The translations under genes and the position numbers were made by a program. Under the pieces are notes generated by a model. It was not told the DNA's origin. It searched no databases and saw only the letters and a program-made list of their open reading frames with translations. 64,000 nucleotides of DNA, taken from the NCBI GenBank assembly GCA_013399115.1, contig VXAA01006451.1, forward strand, positions 372,001 to 436,000. Direction: 5' to 3'. Below are positions 25,863 to 36,579 of the stretch, piece after piece. Each line of letters opens with the position of its first letter. Within the stretch, counting starts at the first letter, position 1. Source of the DNA: Anseranas semipalmata. Taxonomy: Eukaryota > Chordata > Aves > Anseriformes > Anseranatidae.

Positions 25863-27479
25863 AGCAGCACGATGATGTTGGGGTCTGTGTGGCATAGTTG
25901 GATCAAAGCAGAAGAGCAGGCAAAGCGCTGAGAGGTCATGAGCATCAGCATGGGACCAGGAGCGAGTGCCCCACACCTGGTGGCACGTGGCAGTCTCCAC
26001 GAGGTCGCACGTTCAGGTGTGCCCACGGACTTTACTACAGCAGTTCTTCACCTTCCCACCACGGTTAGCACGGGGAGCAGTGCGAGCTTTGGTACTGGAG
26101 AGTTAGTGATACGAAAGGGCCCAGGGAAGCATCGCTGCCCCACCTTGCAGGAGGAGAGCTGAGCACAGAAGGAGAGATCATCTGCCCATAAGCACAGTGC
26201 AAACTTTAGTGCAAGCAAGAGCTTGTAAAGTCCTGCACAACCCAGGGCTTTAATGAAAATGAAATTGGGTGGTGGCTTGCACGTACCTTTCTCCCCCTTC
26301 TCTCCAAATATGCATTTTGCTGAAAACAAATGAACAAACAAAAAGGTATCTTGGGGTTGAGTGACTCCAGGTCTGGTTTCTGGTCCAATTCACCAAAGCA
26401 AAGCCAACGTGAAAGCAAGGACCGCTCCTCCTGCCTGGCAGAGGCAGGGTGTTGGGCAAACCCCGCGCAGCAGAGCAATCAGACCCTTCTCTTCTCCAGG
26501 GCCTGGCTGTGACAGATAGTACATCTGCATGTGCATATTGCAGCACCTGGAGAGTGAAAGGGTTTGTTCAAAGATGAAAGGTTTTTTTGATTCCCTCACA
26601 CTGTTCTTCTTCTCTGTTTTCAGCTTCTGCCTCCACAATGAAATTTTGACATCTTACTTCTGACTTTTGTTGGTGGTGGATGCTTAGTAATTAAAGCTCA
26701 AACCCCAGGGAGGGTTCTGGCTGCCCTCCAGGCCAAAACACTAAAAGATGCACTTTTTAGGAAACTGGATTACTAATACAATAGTGTGACACAAGCACCA
26801 AGCTATGCATATGCCCCATGATCCTAGATTTTAGTCTTACAGCTAATGGATTCCCAGTAAATTTACCATAAACAGATAAAAATCCCTAAGAAATTGGAGC
26901 TAGTACTGATAGCGCTGAAGAAGGGTTGGAGGTATTCTGGGAAAGTATTTCAACAGCTCAACAGAAATCAATGTATACAGTAAGTCAGTGTTGGGACACT
27001 TCTAAAGGGAAGTCTGAAGGAAGGCAGAGAGAGAGAATTTTAAAATACTCAGTGTGAATCCCCAAAATAAAGAGCTTTATGGATATTCCTTTGAAATAAA
27101 GAACAATCATTCATTCCAGCTGTGTTCACATCTTCTCTGCCTTCCAGGGTTAATCTGCTGACAAGCTTTTAGCTAAGATTAATGTATATCCAGCTGTCTC
27201 TGGACTTTTCTTTTTTATCCAAAAATTAAAACACACCAAACAAACTACTATTGGCAACAACATATTAGCAAAAAAAGCACCATTTCAATCCTGACACAAT
27301 TCCCATGCCATCGCCTTTCATTCTAGAAGAATGAAGTGAATCGAGTTTGTTTTCCAAAGGAAAATGAGATGAGGGAAAAAAAAAAGGAACTCTGCTAATT
27401 TATAGCATTGGCTAAAATACAAAGAGGTTAAAGGGATTCATGGCTGGAAGCTTAAGGTTGCTGATTGCCCACATGGTAC

Positions 27480-27840
27480 TGGCGGCGATAGCATCGGCGG
27501 TGTGGGTGGTGTTACCGACACCGTGAAGGTTTCACCTCGTACCAGCAGCCCTCTCGGACCCTGCCGCGGACACCTGCACGCTTCACTTCAGCCTGTTGAA
27601 TCACTGGGCCCGCATTTGTGCCTGCAGGTGCTGAGGGAGGGCAACGATTTCCTTACGGCCACGGTGGGAGGCAATGCCGAGCTGCAGAGCAGATCTCGCT
27701 GCCCGTGCCTGCCTCGCTCACCCCTTGGGTACCCAAGGGGGGATCCGGACGTGCCTCCCACTGCTGAAACAAGCCGGCCACCCCGCCACCCTCGCTCGGG
27801 GTCCTGGCCGTTTCGTAATTGTTACCGCTGTGAAAGTGGA
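27480..27840. promoter_or_regulatory. CpG-island-like block
   Basis: Over about 360 bases CpG is far denser than in the flanks (for example ggcggcgatagcatcggcgg at the left edge and accgacaccg, ctgccgcgg, ccgccaccctcgctcgg further on). A plus-strand frame is open for 125 codons through it (27502-27879) but shows no domain, and neighbouring frames are open too. The block contains a 20-base perfect palindrome at 27721-27740. In birds such islands usually mark promoters. No exon can be attached to it in this window, so it may start a non-coding transcript or be an orphan island. Confidence 0.4.
27721..27740. repeat. 20-base perfect palindrome
   Basis: ccccttgggtacccaagggg equals its own reverse complement and contains a GGTACC core. 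It lies inside the CpG-rich block. It may be a dimer-binding site or a cruciform-prone sequence. Confidence 0.85.
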
Positions 27841-27849
27841 TGCTTTTTT

Positions 27850-30800
27850 GTTGAATCAGGGACCAGAGAGTCAAAATAACTTCCCCAAATTCCACAGCAA
27901 CTTTAAAAAAAATGACTTGATCCCCAGTGCATGCTTCAGCAAGGCCATCTGCTCAGCATATAAAATAGCAATAACAAAAATTGTTTACACCCCGGTAAGA
28001 GGCCAAAATGAAAAGTGATATTCAGGTGGCACTCTCTTCTCTCTATGGGTACCAGAGGCAAGGAGCCCCGCTGTGAGCTCCAGGAAACACAAGGCAGCTT
28101 TTTGTTATCCTTTGACCTGAACTGGGGGAATCTTGTGGAAGGTTAATGCAAGAAAATATAGCTAGGAAAAAAAAAAAAAAAAGCCAAACTAGTTTGGGAA
28201 AAAAAAAAAAAATCTCCAAAACAAAAGAAAAAAAATAAAAATAAAAACGGCAAATGCATATATCCAAGCTGAAAAGTTGAGGAACATCCTTAACCAGAAC
28301 AGAGAGCAAAAAAACAACTAAGATGGCACCAACAAACATACTTTGATCTGGCCTTGACATGGCAGTTTTTAAGGTGTCTTTCTAAGCTTTCCTGAATTCC
28401 TCAATGCACTGCCAAATATAACTTGGGTGTATCTAACTTAATATTTTTTACTTATAACCTTTCATTTATGTACTTACTATATGGATTTTTTTTTTCAGTG
28501 CAAACAAAGTTGCAATCATTTTATAATACCGTAGCTAGGCAGTGGTAACTGTAAGCATCACCCTTCCCCATTGAAAATAAATATACTTTTAATAACACAG
28601 TTACTGTCCCTCCACATTTGATTAACCAACAACAAGAACTTTTTTCATTGACAGTAGTCACAACCTCCGCAAAGGCCCCGTGATAAAAGGTATTTCACTT
28701 TTTGAAATTACAAGGAACCTGCTTCCATGTGCATGGAAAGTACACAGAGGCGAGGCTAACTGGCCAGAGGAGCACCAAAGAACAGCAGAAAAGGTTTGTG
28801 CTTGTGTTTCCACCACTCCCAGCAGGTCCATAGGTAGGGGGAACACACAAGAGGTGGCCAGAAACCAGATGTTTTTTTACCGACAGCTTTTCAGTGGGAA
28901 ATGTCGCTTCGATTCTACCAAAACTGGAAGGAAGTTTAGCGAAGCAATCTCATGAAAATGAAGTTGGACCTTATTCTGTCACAAATGTTTCAGAAAGAAA
29001 TATTCTAACATGAATTAAAAAAAAAAAAAAAAAGCATACAGTTTCAAGCTGTATGTACTATATTACACTTTCTTCTAAAGTCTAAAATGGAAATAAAATG
29101 AGTTCTTGCACAGTCTCTGGAAATGCTTAATTTGTAGTGAGGAGGGGGAGCTCCTTCAAAATCTCAATGTTTCTTGCAGGATAAAATAATCTGTTCTCTG
29201 ATCGGAGCTACTAGCACATCTATACCTTTAGCTACTCGGGTTCTTCTCTGCCCTGATCCATAGAAAATGCACATCTGTTAGAGCTAAAGGGAAGCTTAAC
29301 TCGAGCTGAAGAAGTTCATACTCTCAGGTTGGGAGTTCCCCCTGTTAGTAACTAGCACATAAACCAAGATGGAGTGCTGTTTTCCATTTCCTTGCTTTTG
29401 TGTGGTTGTAAGAAGATTAGCCTTAAATGTTATAGCTTATGATGCTTTTGTTTATTAATTCATTTTTCTTTGAAATAACGAGGGAAAGATTTTCCAACAT
29501 CAGCTTACTAGAAAAATTCTTCAGAAGGATCAAAAACTTCTGAAGAGGTTGAAGTGCTGACAAGGAATGGGAAATTCAAACTTCACGGAAGTTATGGAAT
29601 TAATTCCCCTAACATGTGTAAAAGCAATTATCAGAGAAACCTTAAAACATGAATTTGTTTGCTGGACTTTGGGCCTGATCGAGTTTCCCTATGGATAACT
29701 GTGAGAGCACAAGCCCAGCCACATCCAAACCGGCCTCCCCTAAGGAACTATTCAAAAAGCTGCACAAAGAGCTAAATACATTCCCAGATGTGCCAGGGCA
29801 CTGCAATCTCCAAGCACCTCATTGGCAAATAGACTGCTAACCGCAGTGTATCTAACAAATATGTTTTAGACTGTACCAAAAAAATCCAATCAAAAAAAAA
29901 AAAAGCAATCACACGGAGTGCAAGACCTTAAAATGGGAATGTCTTGGACAAAATAAGATGTCAGCAAAGCTAAAACTAGTAATGACATGATATGAGGGGG
30001 TTGAAAATAGGCTCGGCTATTAGTGCTGTTCCTGGATCCCTGCTACCATACCAACTCTACCTCCTCCCTGTCTGCTCATTAATAGTCCCTGCTGCATCCC
30101 TCCGGGAAAGCAGTAATTCAGGCACATAGCCATAAAACTGGCAGGTTTAATACGAACTAAATCATTTGCTGTCTCCTCAATAACACGGAAGTCTGGCTTG
30201 TGTCAGTAGACCACTGAGCAAAGGAGGATTACCGCTCTTCTCTCCTTCCTTGAGAAACTGTTCCCGAGTCTGAGGAGGCACTTCTGCTGCCTCCTCTGAA
30301 CTACTGTAACATTTATCCTCAGCAAGTATCACAGGCTGATGCTGTCCTCATCCTTTCTTACTTCCAGAGAGCTGAGGCTGCCCCAGCGCGGCGGGGTTTC
30401 CATTTCAGCATCCCCCCTGCAACTGGCCTGCTCTCAACATCTTCTAACAATTTCATCCTGGCAGGTTTTCTGCTCTGTAAGAGGCAGCCTCGTTCTCTTC
30501 AAATAAGATAAAAAAAAATAGTTGGTGTCCTCTGCGTTCAAACTATATACGCCTCAGCTGTTTTTCTTTGCATGTAAAACTGAATAGCCAGCTCCTCTAA
30601 AAAGCCAGAGCATGCAAAGTTGAGGTATCATTGAAAAATTCAGGCGCTGCATTTCCACAGCATGGGGTCCGCAGCCCTCCCCAGCATGGAAGCAGCAAGC
30701 ACACAACTGGGGCTTCAGTAACCCTACCTCAGGCAGGTCAACATTTCTAAAATAAAACCCAGCAAATGCAACATACATGGCATGAAATATTTTCCTTTCC

Positions 30801-31030
30801 TTCAGGGGCAGCTCTATTTAGCAGGTTTTCTGTCTGCTTTATTTTTATTGACAGCATCTGTTTATTTTATAGGTCTGTTTTCCAGCAACATACAGAACCT
30901 TCTGCGGCGTTTGCTTCAGAGGCTGGTTTGGTGCTCACCCGCACAGCAAAAGCCACGTGTCATGAAAATAAGATGCTGCCGAACAAGAGAGAGGCTGGTG
31001 GCACCACAGAGCAAAGCCTGAGTGGTGCCC
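27850..31030. other. Non-coding stretch, no gene recognised
   Basis: An A-rich zone at 28167-28246 has several poly-A runs interrupted by agtttggg, and an A18 run lies at 29016-29033. The part at 29990-30330 is repeat-free with TAAT cores and CpG and looks like possible regulatory DNA, but nothing is decisive. The plus frame near 30766-31227 runs into the CR1 fragment and contains an N, so I reject it as a gene. Confidence 0.5.
28167..28246 (+). repeat. A-rich low-complexity zone
   Basis: Two long A runs (about 16 and 14 bases) and a following aaaaataaaaataaaa segment are separated by short unique words. Confidence 0.8.
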
Positions 31031-31039
31031 TGGNAATAC

Positions 31040-31202
31040 CTCAGGTATGGGGATACCACAACTCCCCTGGGCAACCCATTCCAATGCTTGACCACCTTCT
31101 CCATGAAGAAATTCTTCCTAATGTCCTATCTAAACCTCCCCTGGCACAACTCGAAACTGTTTCCTCATGTCCTATCACTTGTCATCTGAGAAAAGAGACT
31201 AA
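31040..31202 (-). mobile_element. CR1 LINE 3'-end fragment
   Basis: The plus strand carries the characteristic antisense wording of the avian CR1 3' region: ccaatgcttgaccaccttct, then ccatgaagaaattcttccta, then atgtcctatctaaacctccc and ctggcacaac, ending in the cctatcacttgtcatctgag block. The element's sense orientation is therefore minus. Only about 160 bases remain. The terminal attctatga-type repeats and the reverse-transcriptase region are absent, so it is a dead internal fragment. An N lies just outside at 31034. CR1 is the dominant retrotransposon of bird genomes, and this is the main evidence for the organism. Confidence 0.88.
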
Positions 31203-32086
31203 AGAGAGTACACCCATGTCCTCTTAGGGGCTGCCAGTGGCACATGCATCACTTGGGGTGGAAGCAACACCCCAGCTCCTGAGGGTTTTCCACACATAGG
31301 AGGGGTGCAGAGGTGCCCACAGGTGTGGGTTTCCATTTGCTGTGGAGCTGTGGTCATCTCCTTTACCTTTCCATACCAGATTGCTGACAGGATTAGGAAA
31401 TAGTGATCTCCTTCTCTTTCCTGTCTACTTGATTTCACATTTACTCTTTTCTTTTTCACTGTTTTTTTTTTTCCCCTTTATTACCTTCTTTCCTCAATTA
31501 CATAGCTGCATCAGAGCTTTTAAGGGATTATATTACATGTGTAAAGAAAAATAAGGCATCAGGCTAAAGACATGTAAATTACTATTGCACCAGAATAACA
31601 ACAAACAACACGATACAGATCAACTGCAGCTTCCAAAATGCTTACCCAAAAGGAATGGATTTGTCCCCTTTCAGCATTAAAGGAGAGTTACATGCACCCT
31701 GTTGTGGCCTGTTTGCTTTGTTCTGCTTCCACTCTAACGCAATTAGGCTCCAGCAGGCCTACATGCAGGCAGATCTGCAAACAAAGAAGCCCTATTTCTC
31801 TCTCTCTGTCTCATCCACTGTGCATGCCCAGATCACCCAGAACATTAATAAACTATCAAATCACAAGAAACAGTGCTGGCAGAAACCTCAGTGGCCGCCT
31901 CATCTATCCCCAGGGCAGAAGGCAGGACCAAGCAGCTGCTGAGCTGCCCTAACCTGTGCTTACAAACTTCCAGCCGTGGAGCAGCCTCAGTCTCCCAGGT
32001 TTGCTGTTGCCATGCTCACCCACCCCAGCAAAAATAGCCCAGGGACTTCCTTTTGTGCCTGTGGGACCACTCAGAAAGTTCCCATA

Positions 32087-32145
32087 TGCATATATGGAAT
32101 TATATATATGTATATATGGAATTATATATATATATATATACATAG
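32087..32145. repeat. TA microsatellite with duplicated unit
   Basis: The unit tatatggaattatatatat occurs twice in tandem, the second copy running into about ten TA dinucleotides. It is a compound repeat likely to vary in length. Confidence 0.85.
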
Positions 32146-35100
32146 ATTGCAATTAATCTTTTCCATTCACATATTTATTTCTTGTCGTTTAGCACCCCAC
32201 AGAGCTCTACGTGGTACTAGAGAGGGCAGCTGGGTTATTTCCTTTCTGTAACCATCATTAATCAGAAAAACCTCACGGCCTTCATGGGAGTGCTACAGCC
32301 CCGCTGCCTGCCACTTCACCTCTGTGCAGAGGGCCACACTTTTGCTTGGGACAACCACAGAAGTGTTACAGAAACAAAAGCGTCATGGTCTTCACATGTC
32401 AGCTTTGGCTCTTTAAGTCCGCTGAAGTACTGCTGAGCAGGCACCAGCCAGGGCTCTCCTTTCAGAAAGCAACACCCTGCCGAGTGTGAGCTTCGCGAGC
32501 CGCTCGCGCTTTAATCCCGCTGGCCAGGCAAGGCGAGCAGAGCTGTCTGCTGGTGTTCATCAGCACGACTCCAACCCGAGGCGAGATGTCCAGCATGCCC
32601 AAAAGGCTTCCCCAAGCAGACACTGAGTGGTAACAGCTGGCAAATGTAACCCAGGGCTGTTTTTTTTTCCAGAAGTATAAATTCACAGTAGAGAGGAGGC
32701 TCAACTCAAATGCCATGCTGTTTTCAGAAACCCTGTTATCCCAGCTAAGAGGCAGCTGTGAAGGCAAAGTACCTATGAGAAAGGGCAGGTTTATGCCTCA
32801 CCTTTCTTAAAAATCTGAAATCAGGAATACGTTACTGAGCAGCAAAGCCCAACATATACTTTGAAGACCAAAAAGAAGTCACCAAGTACCAAACGCCAGT
32901 GAGAAAAGCTTCTCCAAGGCTCCCCACAAGGGCCCTGGGACCACCACCGTGGGCAGTGAACACCTTTGGAGAAACCCAGGGAGCCAGGCTGGTCACACAC
33001 CGCTGCTGCCTCGGTGCCACCTGCAGCTGCGAAGGCCATCGGTATTTTTCCAAATTTTGCCACAGCCGACATTACAAGAGATTTCCACCACGGGCTCTGT
33101 GGGGACTCACGCTCAAAAACCTGGGCCAGCCGGGCTCAAATGCATTCCGATGGGAAGTAAAGAAATCCACTCCAGCCAGGACTGTTGGTGGTTTTGGGGT
33201 TAAAAAAAGAAAAATAGACCGCAAGAATGGTGTCTGTGCCAACTCTCGTCATCGCACTGGCTTGCAAAAGTGGAAGAAATCAGCAGGACACTTTGGTCAC
33301 CACAGACTGGAGGCCAGATCTGAACCAGAGATTGAAAGATAAAAGGCACAGCAGCCTGTTATGGACTCTCCAAGCAATGTCCGTGTATCTGGACCCTCCT
33401 GTCTACACTGGGCAGCTCTAACACATAAAGGGGAAAAACGCAACAACTGCAGGTTAATATAGCATAATGGGGAACACATCTTAGTATCTAGCATAAACAA
33501 CGGCAAAATGAATTGAAAACTAGGTTAGCATAAGACTGATTAGCCTTACAAATCAGAGCAGTAAAAATTGGTTGTTTTAGGAAAGGTTTTTTAGGGGAGA
33601 CAAGTATTGACAGCCTATGGCACTCTGAAACCAAAAAAGCTAAATCCAGCCAGTCAGGAGATTACTCTCAAAACTAATTACTTATAAGCTAACAACATTC
33701 AGTCTTCTTAAGCTCCTTATCTTCCTGGGTCCTTTAGTTAACACTTGAGATTTTCCTTTAAACATCCACCTATGACTGTGAGAGCTGAAAACTTCTTTTT
33801 AATAAATGAAAGCTGAATTTCTCAAGCAGTCCCTTGGCTATAGAGGATTGGACTGCAAAAGGGAGGTGAAGGAGAAAAATCTACTGCTGAATTAGTTGAG
33901 TTTTGTGATAAAAGTTTCAGTAGTTCATAATAGATTTATGCCCAGATAGATTTGCAAAAAATATGTCATTGCTTCCTACAATATGTTTAGGGCTTTTGTG
34001 TTTCAGATGGCTGCTGAGCCACAGGTGTTTGGGTCTGTGCTCTCACGTGCTGCCCCCTGCCAAAGGACCAGAGGACAGGACAGGCACTGTCGTGCTGCCC
34101 TGGAGAAATGGGATAGGGCTCGCCCAGAAAGGGAGTGCTTCCAGAAACCCTGCAGCCAGCAAAGGGAGAGCTTGGAAAAGCTTCTGAAAGACGTCCATCG
34201 GGAAAATCACTGAGCCAAGCAAGGTTGATGGGCCTCCCAACTCCTTTCATCCTCTCCATGCAGCTGCAAGTTCTTCCTTCTCCTCAAGAGGCAGAACTGG
34301 TTTATCTGCAGAATCAGTGCGGAGGAAGAGCCTCCAAAGTCTTCCTCTTTCTGACTTCTGGGTTTCACAAGGGAAACATTCAACTTTTTTGCTCTAAACT
34401 CTAAGATAGAAGAAGCTACACGCTGTGACCTTCGGACTTCCAGAGATCCTGAGGGAAAAAAAAGTCACCGAATTCCCCAGTCCCCTGTCTTCCCTGGGAT
34501 TTGCTCCCGAGAGCTCAGGGTTTGCATATTTGTGTGCCTGATCTACGCCGCAGCACACCAGACCAAAACAAGCCAAGTGCACCAGGAATGCTCTACAGAT
34601 GATGCCAGATGAATGCCAGACAAACTTCTCATTTTGCTGCCCAGCACAACTGCTAAGCTTTTGCATCCTGGTCAAACTTCCAAGGCATCCGACACAAGTA
34701 ATTTACTAGCTAGAGAGATGTGTCTTTCCAGCGCCAACTCAGGTCTCCAGTTTATTTATTCTCCTCATGTAGCACAACTGGCAGAAGTAACAGAGCAAGA
34801 TCAAAAGGAAAAAAAAAAAACTAGATGAGAAAAGATGAAGTATGAAATAATTCTGGTAACAGACAGGCTGCAATTCATGATCAAAGGAATGAATCTGGGC
34901 CCAACTTAAAAATACATATAAATAAAGAAGTACCTTCCCCCATTTCTGAAAGGAAAAATTTGCTGTTTGCTCTTATGTCACGCAAGCCTTTCGAGTGCAG
35001 TTATACTTAGATAGCAGGAAGGGGAAAAAAAAAGTGACAGAGCACCTCAAATTTTATTTATTTGCTTCAAGCATCACAAAAGCAGGCTCTCTTGAGGTCT

Positions 35101-35703
35101 CACTGCTTTCAAATCCAAGTTGCTTATAATCCACAAAACCAAAATAACCAAAGCCCAGAGCATCTTCCATTCCAGCTAAACTAGAAGGCTGCCAAAACTA
35201 GGTCTCATGATCACTGCCAGCGCAACGCAAAGGGTCCTCAGCAGCCAGAGCAGCACCGGCTGTTCAGAGAGGGCTTGACAACCAAGCAGTGAAAGCGCAT
35301 GAAAAGAAGTGGTTTTCCACCCACACAACCAGACCTCAAAGCCCGAAGAAGGAGAAAAACCCCAAGCCGCTTGCCCACTGACACCAGTGACCCTGCGATG
35401 AGATGGCTGCCACCGTGTCTGGTACTGATGGTCAGGTGAGCAAAGGAGATCTCCCCACCGGTGTTACCACTGGTCCCACAGCACCCATGGTGCTGGGGAA
35501 ATTCCACCCTGGGGAATGGACTTGAGGGCCTCAGGAAAAAAAAAAAAAAGGAAAACTGATTTTACAATTCAGACAAAAGCAAACCAAAACAAAAATACCT
35601 AGAAATTTCAAGAGGAGTTCTATGGTGAAATCCTCTCCTTGGCCTTAAAAGTCTCCAACACCATTCACCTCGCACCTTATCTCTTCAGGGTGATGCGGTA
35701 CAG

Positions 35704-35728
35704 CCCCTCTGTCCACAGGACAGAGGGG
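35704..35728. repeat. Perfect hairpin, 11-bp stem and 3-base loop
   Basis: The arms cccctctgtcc and ggacagagggg are exact reverse complements separated by aca. The short loop makes a stable hairpin in single-stranded DNA or RNA. Confidence 0.75.
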
Positions 35729-36579
35729 AACCCCAAGGCACCTGGGTGAAACCTCGGCTGCGAGAAGCTCAGCGGGAGCCCCAGCATGCCAAGGGCCAGG
35801 ACACAGCAGCGTTTCTGTGACACGTCCCCAATCCGGGTGAGTTGTTCGCCCACCCCCAGCCCCTCCATCCCACACCAGAAATGGATCCAGAGCCACCTCC
35901 CCACTTCTGGGGCGGATAGTGTCAGCAGCAGCACCGGCTCTGCCTTCCTCATCGTGTACATTTCTCGTGCTCTGACTTTTTGTATCAGAGTCAGAAAACC
36001 AAGACGGGATTTCCTACTGAAATGGTTGGTCTCACAGCATGCCAGCACACAGCATTTTTGAACTTAAAACTGTATCTGCCTGACATCAGCAATAACAAAT
36101 GGGCACTCAGCAAAGCCAAGTATTAAAAAGCTTTTTGTTCCCATGGGAATGGCTGAATTTTGCAAGACCTGGGCTTATCCTTCTGTGTTTTACCACCAAC
36201 CCGATGAGAAAAAAAGGTGGTTCATCCAACAGAAAAAGCTGCAGATTTTGGATTCTGCTTTGTTTTCCAGTGTCGGCTTTGAAATACACAAAATGCCCTT
36301 GTAGAACACAAATTTCCAAGTAATTTGATGTTTGCGTGCCAAACTTTTTCAGTACAATCATTCCTGAACAGAAGGTGAACTTAGTAAACATGCCGGTGTC
36401 ATTGGAATTAATTCCCCCGCTCCTGCTGACGAAGGCTGACATATTCCCAAGAAAATCTGAACTTCACAAAACTGCATGTTCTGAGAGAAAAGAGTTCCTT
36501 TGGCAGTCTCTGCTGCGACACCAGGTCAAACAGCCTATTTTATCTCTTTCTCTTCCCTCTTCTCTGATTTATTTAAATT

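Larger units (their letters stand above)
24440..27470. other. Non-coding stretch with a GC pocket at its start
   Basis: A CpG-bearing pocket at about 24460-24580 is followed by ordinary intergenic DNA. An A19 run lies at 24888-24906, and a T/G-rich stretch with a duplicated ttttgtttgttaatttt-like unit at 25811-25862. Open frames at 25820-26640 overlap on both strands without motif support. Confidence 0.5.
31210..36570. other. Non-coding stretch, no gene recognised
   Basis: Contents are a TA-rich microsatellite at 32087-32145, a short CpG pocket at about 32485-32560, moderately GC-rich DNA at 32.9-33.3 kb and 35.2-36.0 kb with overlapping open frames on both strands, and an 11-bp-stem hairpin at 35704-35728. 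No frame has a recognisable motif. Confidence 0.5.

Noticed and set aside
28167..28246. Adjacent A-rich runs considered as retroposon tails
   Set aside because: No polyadenylation hexamer, coding remnant or target-site duplication was found beside them.
30766..31227. 153-codon plus frame
   Set aside because: It contains an N and its second half is the antisense CR1 fragment.
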